From SAR324 cluster bacterium (GTDB lineage Bacteria > SAR324 > NAC60-12), in the NCBI GenBank assembly GCA_014382365.1, contig JACNJW010000026.1, positions 1-37,476 of the forward strand: a stretch of DNA of 37,476 bases, read 5' to 3'. Each line of letters begins with the position of its first letter. Position 1 is the stretch's first letter. Below, in pieces: positions 1-7,964 of this stretch. The position numbers were made by a program, and so were the translations under genes. The notes under the pieces were generated by a model that saw only the letters and a list, made by a program, of their open reading frames with translations, was not told where the DNA came from and made no database searches.

Positions 1-49
1 AACCTACTGATTAGAAGTCAGTTGCTCTATCCAGTTGAGCTACTGGTGC
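1..49 (-). tRNA. tRNA-Arg (anticodon TCT), 3' part missing
   Basis: On the minus strand positions 49 to 1 fold as the 5' two thirds of a tRNA. They give a 7-nt acceptor strand (GCACCAG), TA, a D-arm with GCTC/GAGC stem and AACTGGATA loop, a 5-bp anticodon stem ACTGA/TCAGT and the 7-nt loop CTTCTAA. The anticodon is TCT, which reads AGA (Arg). The variable region starts at the window edge, so the T-arm and acceptor 3' strand lie outside. The identity comes from the anticodon alone. Confidence 0.93.
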
Positions 50-131
50 GAAAATAAATACTAGCAAAATTATCTCAGTTTTTGCAAACAGAAACAAACC
101 ATAATTCTACGAATTTTACGGATTTGAATCA

Positions 132-683
132 CTACTTTGAGGTCTGCGTGTCTATAAAAGCAGTAACATGTTCAAACACTTGGGTTGCACTCAGATTTGT
201 TGTATCCAGGCGTAAATCAAAGTTTGAGGGATCATCAATGTCAACTTCATATAGACTTAAAAAATTATTACGCATTGTATCCCTTCGTTTTTGACTGGCA
301 AGCATACTTGCACTGATTGTTGTGGCTGCTTCTGTGGTACGATTTTTATCTGCCAATATACGTTGTGCCGATTCTTTTAAATTACAAACCAGACAAATCC
401 GGATTGAGTCCGGAACAAAGTGAAATCCTAAATGAGCATCCAAAACAAAATTATCATTTTGCACTCCATAAAGCCTCTGTTCTTCATCAACCTGATGATC
501 CACTTCAGGATGTACTGAGACATATTCGATTAGAAACTGAGTGATGTCACTGTATCCGTGTTTACAGGATAATTCGCGCATAAAATCACCAGTACCTTTT
601 GTTTTTAAACCATAATGTTCTGCCAGCAACTTACGCAAAGTAGATTTTCCTGAACCAGGACTTCCGGCCAAAGTGATTTTCAT
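132..683 (-). CDS. Cytidylate kinase-like P-loop NMP kinase (archaeal type)
   Basis: A predicted 183-residue cytoplasmic nucleotide kinase. A P-loop G-S-P-G-S-G-K-S lies at residues 7-14. It is followed by a G-D-F-M-R-E-L segment near 32-38 and a late Y-E-V-D-I-D-D-P-S-N-F-D-L stretch, an order typical of the archaeal-type CMP kinases (COG1102-like) rather than E. coli Cmk. In that family an Arg in the E/D-G/S-R-L segment contacts the nucleotide; here the segment reads D-A-H-L with His84, so substrate preference may differ. A longer frame opens with GTG at 734, inside yicC, but the ATG at 683 gives the canonical M-K-I-T-L-A-G start. It starts 7 bp behind the yicC stop, so the two are probably cotranscribed, in the place where many bacteria have guanylate kinase (gmk). 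The fold is secure; the substrate is inferred. Confidence 0.8.
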   Translation of the reverse strand: MKITLAGSPGSGKSTLRKLLAEHYGLKTKGTGDFMRELSCKHGYSDITQFLIEYVSVHPEVDHQVDEEQRLYGVQNDNFVLDAHLGFHFVPDSIRICLVCNLKESAQRILADKNRTTEAATTISASMLASQKRRDTMRNNFLSLYEVDIDDPSNFDLRLDTTNLSATQVFEHVTAFIDTQTSK

Positions 684-690
684 CTGAATT

Positions 691-1560
691 CTATTCGATA
701 TTCTGAAGTTGTTCTCTGACTTTTTCCAACTCACTTTTTATTTCAACTGATGCCTGACTGATTTCGGCATTATTGCTTTTAGATGCCATTGTATTGACTT
801 CACGATTAAGTTCCTGCATCAGAAATTCGGCTTTTTTTCCAACCTCAGCATGGGCTAAAATATCATCCATATGTTCCAGATGTGTTCTAAAACGGACCAC
901 TTCTTCACAAATATCCAGGCGATCTGCAAGCAGTGCAACCTCCTGCTCCAATCGTTCCGGATTAAATTCCTTCGCATCATTCAACATGGAAAGTCGTTCC
1001 TGAAGTCGTTCTTTGTAAAGTCCCGGTTCCTGCTGAGATAGTTTTTCAATCTTATTCAAAATTATTGCGCATGAATTAAGCCGATGCTGAATGTCCTTAT
1101 GCATGGCCTCTCCCTCGCGTACTTTCATTTGCTGAAAACCAGCCACAGCCCTGCTCAAACATTCCCGTATTATTTTTTCGCACTCCTCAGGCGGTTCCCC
1201 TGATTTGTTCTCTTCAATAATTTTGATGCTACTTAAGTCTCTGGCAGCAACAATCACCTGTCGTCCGGAAATTGTTTCAAATTCTGTCACTAACTGGTTA
1301 AATAGTTGAGCCCTCTCCGTATTTAGTTGTAAAACATCTTCACCAGCACCCTGCTCCAAGCGAATTGAACAATCTATTTTTCCCCGGGAACTAACAGCTT
1401 TAATTTGTTTTTTAAATTCTTGTTCCAACTGCTGAAAGCCTATCGGTAGTCTGCACCGGATATCCAAAAATCGCTGATTAACAGAGCGTATTTCCACCTG
1501 ACATATCCAGACATCCCACTGAGCATCTGCGGCACCAAAACCTGTCATTGAAATTGCCAT
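691..1560 (-). CDS. yicC: YicC family endoribonuclease
   Basis: At 289 residues this is full length for YicC. It opens with M-A-I-S-M-T-G-F-G, the family's N-terminal signature, followed by the E-I-R-S-V-N-Q-R-F-L-D segment. The C-terminal half has the conserved R-L-E-Q-E-V-A-L-L-A-D-R block, the E-E-V-V-R-F-R-T-H-L stretch and the K-A-E-F-L-M-Q-E-L-N-R-E-V-N-T region near residues 235-255. YicC proteins are cytoplasmic metal-dependent endoribonucleases that act on small and messenger RNAs in E. coli and Bacillus. The gene is upstream of the CMP-kinase-like gene (7-bp gap) and divergent from the coiled-coil gene at 1672. The second Met (M5) is an alternative start. No clear Shine-Dalgarno is visible. 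Confidence 0.95.
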   Translation of the reverse strand: MAISMTGFGAADAQWDVWICQVEIRSVNQRFLDIRCRLPIGFQQLEQEFKKQIKAVSSRGKIDCSIRLEQGAGEDVLQLNTERAQLFNQLVTEFETISGRQVIVAARDLSSIKIIEENKSGEPPEECEKIIRECLSRAVAGFQQMKVREGEAMHKDIQHRLNSCAIILNKIEKLSQQEPGLYKERLQERLSMLNDAKEFNPERLEQEVALLADRLDICEEVVRFRTHLEHMDDILAHAEVGKKAEFLMQELNREVNTMASKSNNAEISQASVEIKSELEKVREQLQNIE

Positions 1561-1610
1561 TTATTCCTCTTCTACTAATTAATAATTTGAGTTTCGTCTA
1601 AGATCTCAAA

Positions 1611-1639
1611 TTGACTTTTTGCTCTAAACCAACTAGATT
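1611..1639 (+). promoter_or_regulatory. Candidate sigma-70 promoter for the 1672 gene
   Basis: TTGACT at 1611-1616 (5 of 6 consensus matches), a 17-nt spacer, and TAGATT at 1634-1639 (4 of 6). Transcription would start near 1646, giving a leader of about 25 nt before the ATG at 1672. It sits in the gap between divergent genes. This is pattern matching only. Confidence 0.45.
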
Positions 1640-1671
1640 ACAGATAAATCTTTAATAAACACTTAAGACTG

Positions 1672-2154
1672 ATGACACTACTTAACACTCTCAGACACAT
1701 CCTGCAGCATTACTCCAGGGTATTTATTAATTTGTTTTCCTACAAGTTGCCTCATGAACTTCAAAAATACCGCACAGACTGTGAAAACCTGGTGGGTCGC
1801 TACAACACACTGTTGAAAGAAATTTCTGAATACATGAAGGAACACAGCAAAATGCAGGAGGATGATTCGGAAAATTCAGATTTGACACTTTCTTACACTG
1901 ACACTGATTCTTTTTTTCTCATCTCCATCAAAGAAGATCTGGAAATTCTCACAGTTGATTGTGAAGAGTTACTGGAAAAAGGTGTGCAACAACCTTCTGA
2001 AATTCATCTGCACAATGAAACTATCAAACAATACCTGAATCAATTGCAAGAACTCCGAAGTTACTCTGAACAAATTGAATCAGCATTGCATGAATATGAA
2101 GAAAATATCATGAAAATTGAGGAGGAAATTTCAAATAACACACTCTGCAATTAG
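1672..2154 (+). CDS. Hypothetical acidic coiled-coil protein
   Basis: A 160-residue protein I do not recognise. The first 25 residues are mildly hydrophobic and basic (L-R-H-I-L-Q-H-Y, then V-F-I-N-L-F) but do not form a clear signal peptide. The rest is rich in Glu, Lys, Leu and Gln, with helical, probably coiled-coil stretches at about 30-60 and 115-155, separated by an acidic Ser/Thr/Asp-rich linker (residues 61-80). No catalytic motif is visible. It is transcribed alone, with a candidate sigma-70 promoter just upstream, divergent from yicC and convergent with htpG. A structural or adaptor role is possible but unsupported. Confidence 0.7.
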   Translation: MTLLNTLRHILQHYSRVFINLFSYKLPHELQKYRTDCENLVGRYNTLLKEISEYMKEHSKMQEDDSENSDLTLSYTDTDSFFLISIKEDLEILTVDCEELLEKGVQQPSEIHLHNETIKQYLNQLQELRSYSEQIESALHEYEENIMKIEEEISNNTLCN

Positions 2155-2244
2155 TTTTCTCAAATAATCTCCCCCTTACAATTTTATCCCCCATATTCCT
2201 GCAACTCTAATCTGCAGAGATTTGCTGTTACCTCAATATTCTAT

Positions 2245-4131
2245 TCAGGATAGTTTTTCCAGTTCATATGAACTTGCCGACTCCATAAACTTCTGAAACC
2301 GTGACAAAATCTGCACAGGATTTTCGAGCAGACCTTCTACCAATAATGAGTTTTCGTAGAGTTGTTCCACTGAATCTACAAGAAACTGATGATTCTTATC
2401 TTTCTGCAAAATTTCAGAAAGATTTTGAATTATAGGATGGCTCATGTTGATCTCCATATTCCGCTTTTCTCCTTGAAATTTCTGATCCATCATTTTCATC
2501 ATCTTTTCCATCTGCGCAGTCATGCCATCTTTAGGAGTAACCAGGGAGCAGGGACTGTCAACAAGACGTTTTGAAGCTGAAACATCGTTTACTCGATCCT
2601 TCAATTGTTTTTTAAAGAAGGCCACTACATCACTTTTTTCTTCTTTGGAAAGTGAAGACTCAGTTGAAGCCACATCATCATTTAGGCCTTCAATGTCTCC
2701 CTGAGAAATGTTTTTTAGGGGTTTTCCGTCATATTCCCGAAGATCATTTACCATGAAATCATCAATTTGATCAGTCAAAAACAAGACTTCCAAGCCCTGT
2801 TTTCGAAAATACTCAAGGTTTGGGTTATGCAATATCCCTTCACGTGAACCACCTGTAACATAGAATATATCTTTTTGATCTTCACGCATTCGTCCGACAT
2901 ATTCTTTGAGAGAAACCTCTTGAGAATTATCTTCAGAAACAGTTGAATTAAAGCGTAATAAATCCATCAATCTGTTCTTATTCTTGAAGTCTGACGAAAT
3001 CCCCTCTTTAAGTAAAATCCCATATTGCTGCCAGAATTTTCCATACTTTTCTACATTTTGATCTGCCAGAAACTGTAATTCTTTCAGCATTCTTAAAGTT
3101 AAACTGTTTTTGATCTTCTCAATTAGTGCATTTTTCTGTACGTTTTCTCTGGAGACGTTCAGTGGTAAATCCTCTGAATCAACCACACCCTGTACAAAAC
3201 GCAAATATGATGGTAGCAAATGTGTGTTACCTGACTGAATTAATATCTTTTGGGCATAAAGTGCAATGTCCTTACTTTCACGTGCATAAAGCACTTCATT
3301 TCCAACCGATTCCGGGATATACAAAAGTGCATAATATTGAATTGGTGCATCTATATTAAAATGCAAATGGTGTAACGGTTCCTGAGGTGCATGTGAAATT
3401 TGCTTATAGAACTCAGTATATTCATCTGCCTCAACATCAGCTTTGGCTTTAGTCCAAATAGCTTTAACCTGATTGATAGTTTTGTCTTTTACTTTAACTG
3501 GAAACGGGAGGTAATTTGAATATTTTTTGATGATCGATTCAAGTTTCCATTCACTACAGAACTCTTTGGCATCTTCCTTGAGAAACACTGTAACACGAGT
3601 ACCACGCTGTTTGTAATCAACAGGAATGACCTCATACTGCCCAGTACCTTCAGATGACCACTGCCAGGCTTGGCCATCAACCTGCCAGGAACGGGTAGTT
3701 AGTTCTACTCGCTCGGCAACCATAAAAACAGAATAGAAACCAACTCCAAACTGGCCGATCAGGTTTTCTGCTGATTTATTCTCTGCTTGTGCCTGCTGCA
3801 AAAATTTTAATGTCCCGGAGTTTGCAATTGTACCTAAGTTGTCTATAAGCTCTTCCTTGGTCATACCGCAGCCGGAATCTTCAATCACGATGCTTCGCTT
3901 TTCTTCATCAAAAGAAATTTTAATTTCAAGCTCTGCATCTTTACTCAATACATTTTCTTCAGTCAGTGTTGTCAACTGCACCTTACTCAAGGCATCAGAG
4001 GCATTTGAAACAAGTTCCCGAAGAAATATTTCACGCTCTGTATAAAGAGAATGCACCAGTATTTCAAGCAGTTTCTGCATCTCTGCCTGGTATTCATGAA
4101 CTTCTGGATTTGGCTTTACTTTTTTACTCAT
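2245..4131 (-). CDS. htpG: Molecular chaperone HtpG (bacterial Hsp90)
   Basis: A 628-residue cytoplasmic ATP-dependent chaperone of usual HtpG length. The GHKL ATPase domain shows E-L-V-S-N-A-S-D-A-L (39-48), the nucleotide-lid motif D-S-G-C-G-M-T and I-G-Q-F-G-V-G-F-Y-S-V-F. The middle domain contains L-P-L-N-V-S-R-E, which includes the ATP-sensing Arg. The C-terminal dimerisation domain is present. The frame also opens at 4152, but the ATG at 4131 has a strong Shine-Dalgarno (AAGGAAG) and gives the usual M-S-K-K start. It is divergent from the MFS gene across about 127 bp of very AT-rich DNA. I see no convincing heat-shock promoter there. Confidence 0.98.
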   Translation of the reverse strand: MSKKVKPNPEVHEYQAEMQKLLEILVHSLYTEREIFLRELVSNASDALSKVQLTTLTEENVLSKDAELEIKISFDEEKRSIVIEDSGCGMTKEELIDNLGTIANSGTLKFLQQAQAENKSAENLIGQFGVGFYSVFMVAERVELTTRSWQVDGQAWQWSSEGTGQYEVIPVDYKQRGTRVTVFLKEDAKEFCSEWKLESIIKKYSNYLPFPVKVKDKTINQVKAIWTKAKADVEADEYTEFYKQISHAPQEPLHHLHFNIDAPIQYYALLYIPESVGNEVLYARESKDIALYAQKILIQSGNTHLLPSYLRFVQGVVDSEDLPLNVSRENVQKNALIEKIKNSLTLRMLKELQFLADQNVEKYGKFWQQYGILLKEGISSDFKNKNRLMDLLRFNSTVSEDNSQEVSLKEYVGRMREDQKDIFYVTGGSREGILHNPNLEYFRKQGLEVLFLTDQIDDFMVNDLREYDGKPLKNISQGDIEGLNDDVASTESSLSKEEKSDVVAFFKKQLKDRVNDVSASKRLVDSPCSLVTPKDGMTAQMEKMMKMMDQKFQGEKRNMEINMSHPIIQNLSEILQKDKNHQFLVDSVEQLYENSLLVEGLLENPVQILSRFQKFMESASSYELEKLS

Positions 4132-4258
4132 AAAGATCTTCCTTAATAACAAACAATGTAGTAATATTTTTTTGAATTAACATTTTATAATAATAAATAT
4201 TTGCAAAAATGAAAAGTGATATTTTAGTCAAACACTCCATACTAAAACACATTCTTAA

Positions 4259-5431
4259 ATGAAAAGCAGTTCTCTAAATATTCTACTAGTTGTAACAGTA
4301 CTAAGTTTCAGTACACTTTATTCTCCACAGCCGATTTTACCACTGTTAGCACAGGAATTTTCCATCACAGGCAGTAAAGCATCACTATTGATTTCCTTAA
4401 CCTTGTTTCCGTTGGGGTTGACCCCCATTATATTTGGATATTTAATCGATAATTTTTCAGCTAGAACTATCATGCTTTGCTTCATCTCTATGCTGACTTT
4501 TTCAGAATTTTCTTTTGTATTTGTTACAGATTTCCAGATTTTGTTGGGACTGCGTTTACTCCAAGGATTGCTATTATCGGCAATTTTTACAGCAATTATA
4601 ACCTACATTGGCAACCAGTCCTCCTCACAACAAAGACAAAAAGCAGTCAGCAGTTATATCTCAGCAACTATCATCGGAGGCTTTACAGGAAGATTTTTCA
4701 CAGGTTTTATTGCTGATTTTACAAACTGGAGGGTTGCTTTTATAGTCTGGACTGTGGGCTTACTATACGCTTTATTCTTACTCCGCAAGCTGGAAAAGGA
4801 CGCACCAAGCCAAGGTTCACATCTCCCAATCAAAGGTGTTTGGAAGACATTCAGGCAACCGAGACATTATCGAGTTTACCTCACGGCCTTTATAGTATTT
4901 TTCGCTTTTGCTTCAGTCTTAAATGTACTGCCGTTCAGGATCAGAGAAATTATGCCATCTTCTTCTGAATCACTGATCGCTTCGGCTTATCTGGGTTATT
5001 TGATGGGGATAGTAATTTCTCTCAATGCACAGTCAATCAGCACTAAACTTGGAAGTCCAGTCAACAGCACTCTGTTGGGAATCACCGCTTTTTGCTTGGG
5101 CATAATGATGCTCGCAGGAAACAATTTGATTCTAGTATTTTCTGCAGTTTTTGTCTTCAGCAGTGGTTTTTTCTTAATGCATTCAACTTTATCCGCTTAC
5201 ATAAACCAGCACACAAAAACGCAACGAGGAGTTGCAAATGGACTTTATATTGCTTTTTATTATGCTGGAGGTTCACTTGGCAGCTATCTTCCACTGATTG
5301 TTTTTGACTACTGGGGTTGGCATTTTTATTTGTTAGTCGTAATCAGCAGTTCTTTAATTGGATTGCTAATAATTTTTGGTCTAAAAGCAATAGACAGGAC
5401 TGAATTAAAAAAAAACAATTTAGTGGTCTAA
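4259..5431 (+). CDS. MFS transporter (YnfM/AraJ-like exporter)
   Basis: A 390-residue inner-membrane protein with about 12 hydrophobic segments in two sets of six, separated by a basic loop near residues 175-200 (R-K-L-E-K-D). Y-S-P-Q-P-I-L-P-L-L-A after the first helix, and G-Y-L-I-D-N-F-S-A-R (the MFS loop 2-3 motif region), resemble the YnfM-type group of drug/sugar-efflux MFS proteins. The substrate cannot be read from sequence. No clear Shine-Dalgarno precedes the ATG. The gene stands between divergent htpG and the GNAT gene, 125 bp upstream of the latter, and is probably its own unit. Confidence 0.9.
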   Translation: MKSSSLNILLVVTVLSFSTLYSPQPILPLLAQEFSITGSKASLLISLTLFPLGLTPIIFGYLIDNFSARTIMLCFISMLTFSEFSFVFVTDFQILLGLRLLQGLLLSAIFTAIITYIGNQSSSQQRQKAVSSYISATIIGGFTGRFFTGFIADFTNWRVAFIVWTVGLLYALFLLRKLEKDAPSQGSHLPIKGVWKTFRQPRHYRVYLTAFIVFFAFASVLNVLPFRIREIMPSSSESLIASAYLGYLMGIVISLNAQSISTKLGSPVNSTLLGITAFCLGIMMLAGNNLILVFSAVFVFSSGFFLMHSTLSAYINQHTKTQRGVANGLYIAFYYAGGSLGSYLPLIVFDYWGWHFYLLVVISSSLIGLLIIFGLKAIDRTELKKNNLVV

Positions 5432-5556
5432 TGTAAATCATGCTCAAATGCAGTGAATTATTCAGCACAGAAGCAGTACCGAACTTTAAATAAATTAACA
5501 TACAGCTCTAATTTGAACAGCTTAATTGACTTTTTAGCAGAGGGAACTTTGAGATA

Positions 5557-6042
5557 ATGACAATTATAATAGATTTTGCAAAAAATCCTGTTGATTACAT
5601 AAATGTGAAGAACTTGTTTTTAGATTATGCTGAAAACTTGGGATTCAGTCTCAGTTTTCAGGGTTTTGAAGAGGAGCTGGAAAACCTGCCGGGAAAATAT
5701 GCTGCCCCGGACGGCTGCATCCTGCTTGCGAGAGATGAATTAAATAGTATAGGATGCGTGGCACTCCGACCTCTGAGCAATAAAATTTGTGAAATGAAAC
5801 GTCTTTACGTTAAACCTGCCTGGCGCGGGGCTAAGTTAGGCAGGTTGTTAGCAGAAAGAATTATTCGGCTTGGAACTGAAAAACAATATAAAATAATGCA
5901 GTTAGACACCTTAAGCAGCATGAATTCTGCAATTAGTCTTTATAAGTCGTTGGGATTTGAAGAAACTGACCCATATTACCATAACCCACATCCTGATGTT
6001 AAATTTTTTAAAAAGAGACTTGATGCTACCCTTGTGTCTTGA
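5557..6042 (+). CDS. GNAT family N-acetyltransferase
   Basis: A 161-residue cytoplasmic acyl-CoA-dependent N-acetyltransferase. Motif A is clear: M-K-R-L-Y-V-K-P-A-W-R-G on the beta-4 strand, then G-A-K-L-G-R-L-L-A-E for the CoA pyrophosphate loop (R/Q-x-x-G-x-G/A type). Motif B follows as the M-N-S-A-I-S-L-Y-K-S-L-G-F-E-E segment. The acceptor is unknown. A weak purine-rich stretch (AGAGGGAAC) lies 13-21 nt before the ATG. The short inverted repeat after the stop (6043-6061, AACTGT/ACAGTT) is too AT-rich to call a terminator. Confidence 0.92.
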   Translation: MTIIIDFAKNPVDYINVKNLFLDYAENLGFSLSFQGFEEELENLPGKYAAPDGCILLARDELNSIGCVALRPLSNKICEMKRLYVKPAWRGAKLGRLLAERIIRLGTEKQYKIMQLDTLSSMNSAISLYKSLGFEETDPYYHNPHPDVKFFKKRLDATLVS

Positions 6043-6114
6043 AACTGTTACAATTACAGTTGATTTTATTTTAACCGGACATTTTAAATTGCAGACAATT
6101 ATCGGTTCGTATCC

Positions 6115-7110
6115 ATGAAAAGCAAAAGAAACTCAATTTTTAAAAGAACAATCATCCCAATTGCCAGCGGCAAAGGCGGTGTTGGAAAAAGCTTTCTCGC
6201 AGCGAATCTTGGAACAGCACTCGCAGAATTGGGCAAAACTGTTATAGTTGCAGACTTGGATTTTGGGGGCTCTAATCTACATACTTTTCTCGGAATCAAC
6301 AACATTCATCCAGGAATTGGTGACTTTTTACGTGCACGTACAAGCAGACTGGAAGATTTAGTTTTGCCAACCGGTCAGAATAAACTATTTTTTCTAGCAG
6401 GTGACGTCAGAAGCCCCTTTCTGGCAAACATGCATCATGCACAAAAAATGCGTCTCATCTACAACCTGAAACAATTAGACTGCGAATATCTTATTTTGGA
6501 TCTTGGAAGTGGAAGTTCATATAACACTTTAGATTATTTTGCAATGACTCAGTTAGGTCTGATACTTACTACAACGGAACATACTTCCATTATGAACTTA
6601 CTGACATTTCTTAAACATTTTGCTTTTCGAGTAATTGAACATTCATTGCCTAAAAACTCTTTCCTTGAAGAAAAATTAAGGGCATCCTACAACCGTTCTG
6701 TTATGGAAGATGTCTTGACTGTTAGAGGCCTCCTGGATGAGCTAGCAACTATTGATTTAAATGTCGCTCAAATTGCAGAGAATAATTGGGTCCGTTACAG
6801 GCCCAGGATTGTATTTAATAAATGTAAAGAACCGGATGAATTAGACTTAATTAATTCCCTTGAAAATACTCTAATCCAAAACCTAATGCTCCGAAGTGAT
6901 TTTTTTGGCTGCCTTTTTGACGACCCAACTGTAATGATTTCTCTAAAACAACGCAAAGCATTGTACAAAGTTAATTCCTCTTCTCAAATTTCAGAAGATA
7001 TTCACCTGCTTGCAGACCGGATAATCCGTTTGTGGAAGCAACCTCTCAGAAATAGTGCCGACCTGCTGGTCAATAATTCGCAAAAGCTGTATCATCAAAG
7101 ACATGGATGA
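6115..7110 (+). CDS. FlhG/MinD-like ParA-family ATPase
   Basis: A 331-residue deviant-Walker-A ATPase. S-G-K-G-G-V-G-K-S at about 18-26 contains the signature Lys. The A' motif is D-L-D-F-G-G-S-N followed by L-H-T-F-L-G. L-I-L-D-L-G-S-G-S-S-Y-N-T-L-D is Walker B plus switch. This is the FlhG/MinD branch, whose members dimerise on ATP at the membrane or a pole and position flagella, division sites or other machines. No flagellar, min or plasmid-partition genes lie nearby; it precedes acylphosphatase by 16 bp. An amphipathic C-terminal membrane-targeting helix is possible (the last 30 residues are basic) but not clear. No Shine-Dalgarno is visible. Confidence 0.9.
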   Translation: MKSKRNSIFKRTIIPIASGKGGVGKSFLAANLGTALAELGKTVIVADLDFGGSNLHTFLGINNIHPGIGDFLRARTSRLEDLVLPTGQNKLFFLAGDVRSPFLANMHHAQKMRLIYNLKQLDCEYLILDLGSGSSYNTLDYFAMTQLGLILTTTEHTSIMNLLTFLKHFAFRVIEHSLPKNSFLEEKLRASYNRSVMEDVLTVRGLLDELATIDLNVAQIAENNWVRYRPRIVFNKCKEPDELDLINSLENTLIQNLMLRSDFFGCLFDDPTVMISLKQRKALYKVNSSSQISEDIHLLADRIIRLWKQPLRNSADLLVNNSQKLYHQRHG

Positions 7111-7126
7111 TTAGAAGGTCAATTGA

Positions 7127-7405
7127 ATGAGTACTGAGCAACGTCTCGATCTAATAATTACAGGTAGAGTACAAGGTGTTGGCTTCCGCTATTCTGCCAA
7201 AAACAAAGCGGACTCACTGGGAATAAACGGTCATGTCAGAAATCAAAGTGATGGTTCAGTTTTTGTGACAGCACAAGGTGAGAAGGCTGCAATCAATATA
7301 TTTGTACAATGGTGCCACCAAGGACCTACAGCTGCCATTGTTCATGCAATAGAGAAGGTTCCGCGAACACCTGATAATTTTATAAAGTTCGACATCATCT
7401 TCTAA
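7127..7405 (+). CDS. acyP: Acylphosphatase
   Basis: A 92-residue cytoplasmic enzyme that hydrolyses carboxyl-phosphate bonds of acyl phosphates. The family signature G-R-V-Q-G-V-G-F-R-Y is at 13-22, with the phosphate-binding Arg at 21. The catalytic Asn is at 39 in G-H-V-R-N-Q-S-D-G-S-V. Length is normal for the family. AGAAGG is placed about 9 nt upstream of the ATG. It lies 16 bp behind the FlhG-like gene, so probably cotranscribed, and converges on the receiver gene at 7442. Confidence 0.97.
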   Translation: MSTEQRLDLIITGRVQGVGFRYSAKNKADSLGINGHVRNQSDGSVFVTAQGEKAAINIFVQWCHQGPTAAIVHAIEKVPRTPDNFIKFDIIF

Positions 7406-7441
7406 TCTCTCTGCAGTATTCAACAAAAGCAGCTCAGTGCC

Positions 7442-7852
7442 TCAGTAAAAACAGGATTGGTGCTGTTTGAAAATTTTCCTCAGTTTTTCAGAAAACATTT
7501 TTTTTTCAAAAGGCATGATTATATAATCATTTATTCCTGCTTTTGTGGCAGCAACTATGTTCTCCGGCAGTGCTTCATCAAGACATATTAAGACTGGAAT
7601 GTGTTTCAGTGCAGGATCTTCACGCAAATGCTTCAGCAACTCCAAACCACTCATTTTTGAGAGCTTCCAATCAATTATAACAAAATCATAAAGCTCTGAT
7701 TTTAGTCTAGCCAACGCCAAAGTGCCTTCATCAGCCTCAGTTACATTATTATAACCTAATTGATAAAGTATATTAACAATCAGTCTACGTGTCGTTGCAA
7801 AACTGTCGACGACCATAATGTTCATTTCTGTATCAGACGTCATACTTGACAT
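7442..7852 (-). CDS. Stand-alone CheY-like receiver with degenerate active site
   Basis: A 136-residue single receiver domain that aligns along its length with E. coli CheY. The phosphoacceptor Asp is kept (D61, in I-I-D-W-K-L-S-K-M-S-G). The acidic pair that binds Mg is reduced to D16-S17 (CheY D12-D13), the conserved Thr (CheY T87) is Leu91, and the conserved Lys (CheY K109) is Met113 in I-I-M-P-F. Receivers missing these residues usually cannot switch by normal aspartyl phosphorylation. The frame opens with TTG at 7861; ATGs at 7852, 7843 and 7825 are all possible and none has a clear Shine-Dalgarno. It lies 112 bp downstream of the RND gene on the same strand and may be cotranscribed. No output domain is present. 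Confidence 0.88.
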   Translation of the reverse strand: MSSMTSDTEMNIMVVDSFATTRRLIVNILYQLGYNNVTEADEGTLALARLKSELYDFVIIDWKLSKMSGLELLKHLREDPALKHIPVLICLDEALPENIVAATKAGINDYIIMPFEKKMFSEKLRKIFKQHQSCFY

Positions 7853-7964
7853 CAACGACAATTAAAAGTTGGTTAGACACAAATTACAAATAAAGTTAAG
7901 ACTAAACTGATTAGAAAATACTGAACAAATTTACGATTTTATGAAATTGACTCTCAGCTCATGT

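Noticed and set aside
6043..6061. Inverted repeat AACTGT/ACAGTT after the GNAT gene as a terminator
   Set aside because: Only six base pairs, mostly A-T, and the following T stretch is interrupted; too weak to call.
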